64,000 nucleotides of DNA. Source: JAKVCB01 sp963578605 (lineage in GTDB: Bacteria; Planctomycetota; Planctomycetia; Pirellulales; Lacipirellulaceae). The translations under genes were made by a program, and so were the position numbers. Position 1 is the stretch's first letter, and each line of letters opens with the position of its first letter. Shown piece by piece: positions 62,667 through 64,000 of the stretch. The notes under the pieces were generated by a model. The model searched no databases. It had not been told where the DNA came from and saw nothing but the letters and a program-made list of their open reading frames with translations. The stretch spans positions 1-64,000 of the forward strand of contig CAUZEA010000011.1 of NCBI GenBank assembly GCA_963578605.1, written 5' to 3'.

Positions 62667-63185
62667 ATGGTTCAAGACGACATTTCACCCACGTTGCAAG
62701 TTGGACCACGCTAGCAACGCAGATCGTTAATTTTCCTCACTCCCGTGGAAATATTTCTTGATGCCCGACCGGCCTGCTACTGAGGCAGCCCGATGCCCGT
62801 GTTCTTGAATCAGGTGACTCGAATGGGCGATTGCGTGAAAAGTTTTCGAAATGGCAACAAGTCGTGTTGACAGGAAAAGTTCACTGGGAATAGATTGGCT
62901 TTGAGAAATGAGCTTGGAATTCCGTGCTCAGCGTTATTTCCGGTGCGAAGTCGACGGTCATTCTGATGGCTGTCATGAGGTTCGAGCCGGGAAAGTCTGT
63001 GAGTGTTTGAAGAATCGACTCTGAACAAATCCGTCCAACCGCACAAACTCTTGGGCAATTCGTTGTCGCCTCAAAATGTCCCGGGTACAATTGTCGAACC
63101 ACCCGCGGTAACCATAACTCCTGAAGCCTGATTTGAACTCGCCAGCCGGATAGGAAATCCACGCCACGCTACCAAGGATTTGCCA
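62667..63185. other. Intergenic region, no gene recognised
   Basis: About 520 bp. The - strand has open frames up to ~90 codons without recognised motifs or good ribosome sites. No repeat was seen. Confidence 0.5.
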
Positions 63186-63533
63186 ATGCGCGGGCATGAC
63201 AATCAGCTCACCTCCAGTCTCAAAGAAGAAGGCCGTCATCCCAGTCGTGACGTGTTGCGCGCCGCAGCAAAACCTGTCGGCGACAGATCAGCAGCACCCG
63301 ACAACACCAATGACACTCGCTGCGACAACTTGGTCAAGGCGATTCACCAACGCATCGCTAGTCGTGTCCAAGGACGAATTCACGATTTGAACGTTCGCAT
63401 CCAAGGACAAACGGTTGTCCTCTCAGGGCATTGTGCAACGTACTACTCCAAGCAACTTGCCCAACATGCCGCTCAGGGAGTCATTGAGGACGAACACCTG
63501 GAGAACGAGATTCACGTCGTCGTACCCAGGTGA
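63186..63533 (+). CDS. BON-domain-like small protein
   Basis: A 115-residue protein without a signal peptide. The first ~45 residues are polar and probably disordered; residues ~47-113 match a BON domain, with the pattern LNVRIQGQTVVLSGHCATYY and the following helix KQLAQHAAQGVIEDEH ending in EIHVVV. BON domains bind phospholipids or act as modules on envelope proteins. ATG 63186 is chosen; a TTG two codons upstream is in frame. The gene converges on and overlaps lpxK by 22 bp. Confidence 0.75.
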   Translation: MRGHDNQLTSSLKEEGRHPSRDVLRAAAKPVGDRSAAPDNTNDTRCDNLVKAIHQRIASRVQGRIHDLNVRIQGQTVVLSGHCATYYSKQLAQHAAQGVIEDEHLENEIHVVVPR

Positions 63534-64000
63534 AAATCTTGCACCTCGCAGTTGGGATCGCCCCGCTTCCCGGTGACGGCGTTGCTGAGCATTTGCTCCA
63601 ACGCTCGCTGGCCTTTGAGAATCTCCAGTTCCACCACCATGGCCGATAGACGAACCTCGTCAATTCTCTCAACCGGTAATTTTACCAGGTCCTTGTGCGT
63701 ACACACAACTTCCCGAGCGCCACTTGCACGAACCCAGGCCGCAATCGCATCAAGATCGCCTGGCTCATATTGGTGGTGATCGCCGAATTCACGCCACGCA
63801 ACCAGGTTGCAACCGGTCGATAACAACGTGTGACGAAATCCGTGTGGATTGCCAATTCCGCAAAATGCCGCGACTGAAACTCCCGCTAATTCATTCAAGG
63901 CACGCACATTGCCGTGATGGTCCATGAGCCGGCTTGGTTTATGGGCCGCTTCACAACAAGGCAACTCTGGAACGACATTTTGTATTCGTGACCGGATACC
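63512..64000 (-). CDS. lpxK: Tetraacyldisaccharide 4'-kinase, C-terminal part (5' end outside window)
   Basis: The C-terminal ~162 residues of LpxK, the inner-membrane kinase that phosphorylates the 4' position of the lipid A precursor. Recognisable blocks are SVAAFCGIGNPHGFRHTLLS, GCNLVAWREFGDHHQYEPGD and VVCTHKDLVKLP, the conserved C-terminal half of the enzyme. The frame stays open to position 64000, so the P-loop half lies outside. Its presence implies lipid A synthesis in this organism. The stop overlaps the end of the convergent BON gene. Confidence 0.92.
   Translation of the reverse strand, partial: GIRSRIQNVVPELPCCEAAHKPSRLMDHHGNVRALNELAGVSVAAFCGIGNPHGFRHTLLSTGCNLVAWREFGDHHQYEPGDLDAIAAWVRASGAREVVCTHKDLVKLPVERIDEVRLSAMVVELEILKGQRALEQMLSNAVTGKRGDPNCEVQDFHLGTTT

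Noticed and set aside
62881..63239. Antisense frames considered as a REP-associated transposase remnant because of VMPAHW
   Set aside because: The conserved HUH-type context is absent, and no flanking palindromes were found.

Overview
The window looks like chromosome of a planctomycete, most likely order Pirellulales, with GC that appears to be in the mid-50s. The evidence is the gene content: PSCyt1 and Pirellula/Verrucomicrobium-type heme-binding proteins, secreted proteins ending in a dockerin-like GDYNGNGVVDAADYT segment plus a VPEP anchor, DUF885, a neutral-ceramidase-like protein, archaeal-type formylmethanofuran dehydrogenase (Fwd/Fhc) genes, and lipid A synthesis (lpxK). No rRNA, tRNA, CRISPR array, IS element or phage module was recognised. 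Many intergenic stretches carry short tandem duplications (8, 15, 17, 18, 25 and 26 bp).

Layout. 1-9.2 kb: the 3' part of a tungsten-type aldehyde:ferredoxin oxidoreductase, an SDR, a ceramidase-like gene bracketed by two 160-180 bp direct repeats, a TauE/SafE transporter, a DUF885 peptidase-like protein, an isolated fwdD-like gene and a PSCyt1/LRR protein with a PAEEK tail. 9.6-15.6 kb: a YugP-like membrane protease, a 1028-residue PVC cytochrome dehydrogenase and an NCS1-type permease. 15.9-22.5 kb: a cytochrome P450 remnant, then a compact forward cluster (Gfo/Idh/MocA, seven-motif FG-GAP protein, double cyclase, SDR) facing a BASS transporter; this looks like catabolism of an unidentified sugar or acid. 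22.7-29.2 kb: methyltransferase, EboD-like dehydroquinate-synthase homologue, a divergent Nramp-like transporter, a DegT aminotransferase and a decayed TauD dioxygenase. 29.6-37.5 kb: a PQQ dehydrogenase/triple-heme protein, broken PSCyt1 and PEP-CTERM genes, a metallophosphoesterase, and a beta-helix PEP-CTERM gene flanked by the head and tail of lost tandem paralogues.

39.7-53 kb is the functional centre: fwdB, fwdA and fwdC on the + strand, interrupted by recQ, dinB and mobA on the - strand, followed by citrate synthase and two adjacent moeA genes, one fused to a PBP-like domain. With fwdD at 7.1 kb and the oxidoreductase at the left edge, this gives a Mo/W-bis-pterin theme: two enzymes that need the cofactor plus mobA and two moeA genes for cofactor synthesis. 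FwdB keeps the Cys ligands for a [4Fe-4S] cluster and for the metal, so the complex may be a redox-active formylmethanofuran dehydrogenase and not only the metal-free hydrolase form of methylotrophs.

53-64 kb: a small HTH/zinc-ribbon protein, a 36-residue membrane peptide gene, a Ser/Thr kinase, metF, a GlmU-like protein, alpha-glucan phosphorylase, an acyl-CoA-dehydrogenase-like protein, a BON-domain protein and the C-terminal part of lpxK.
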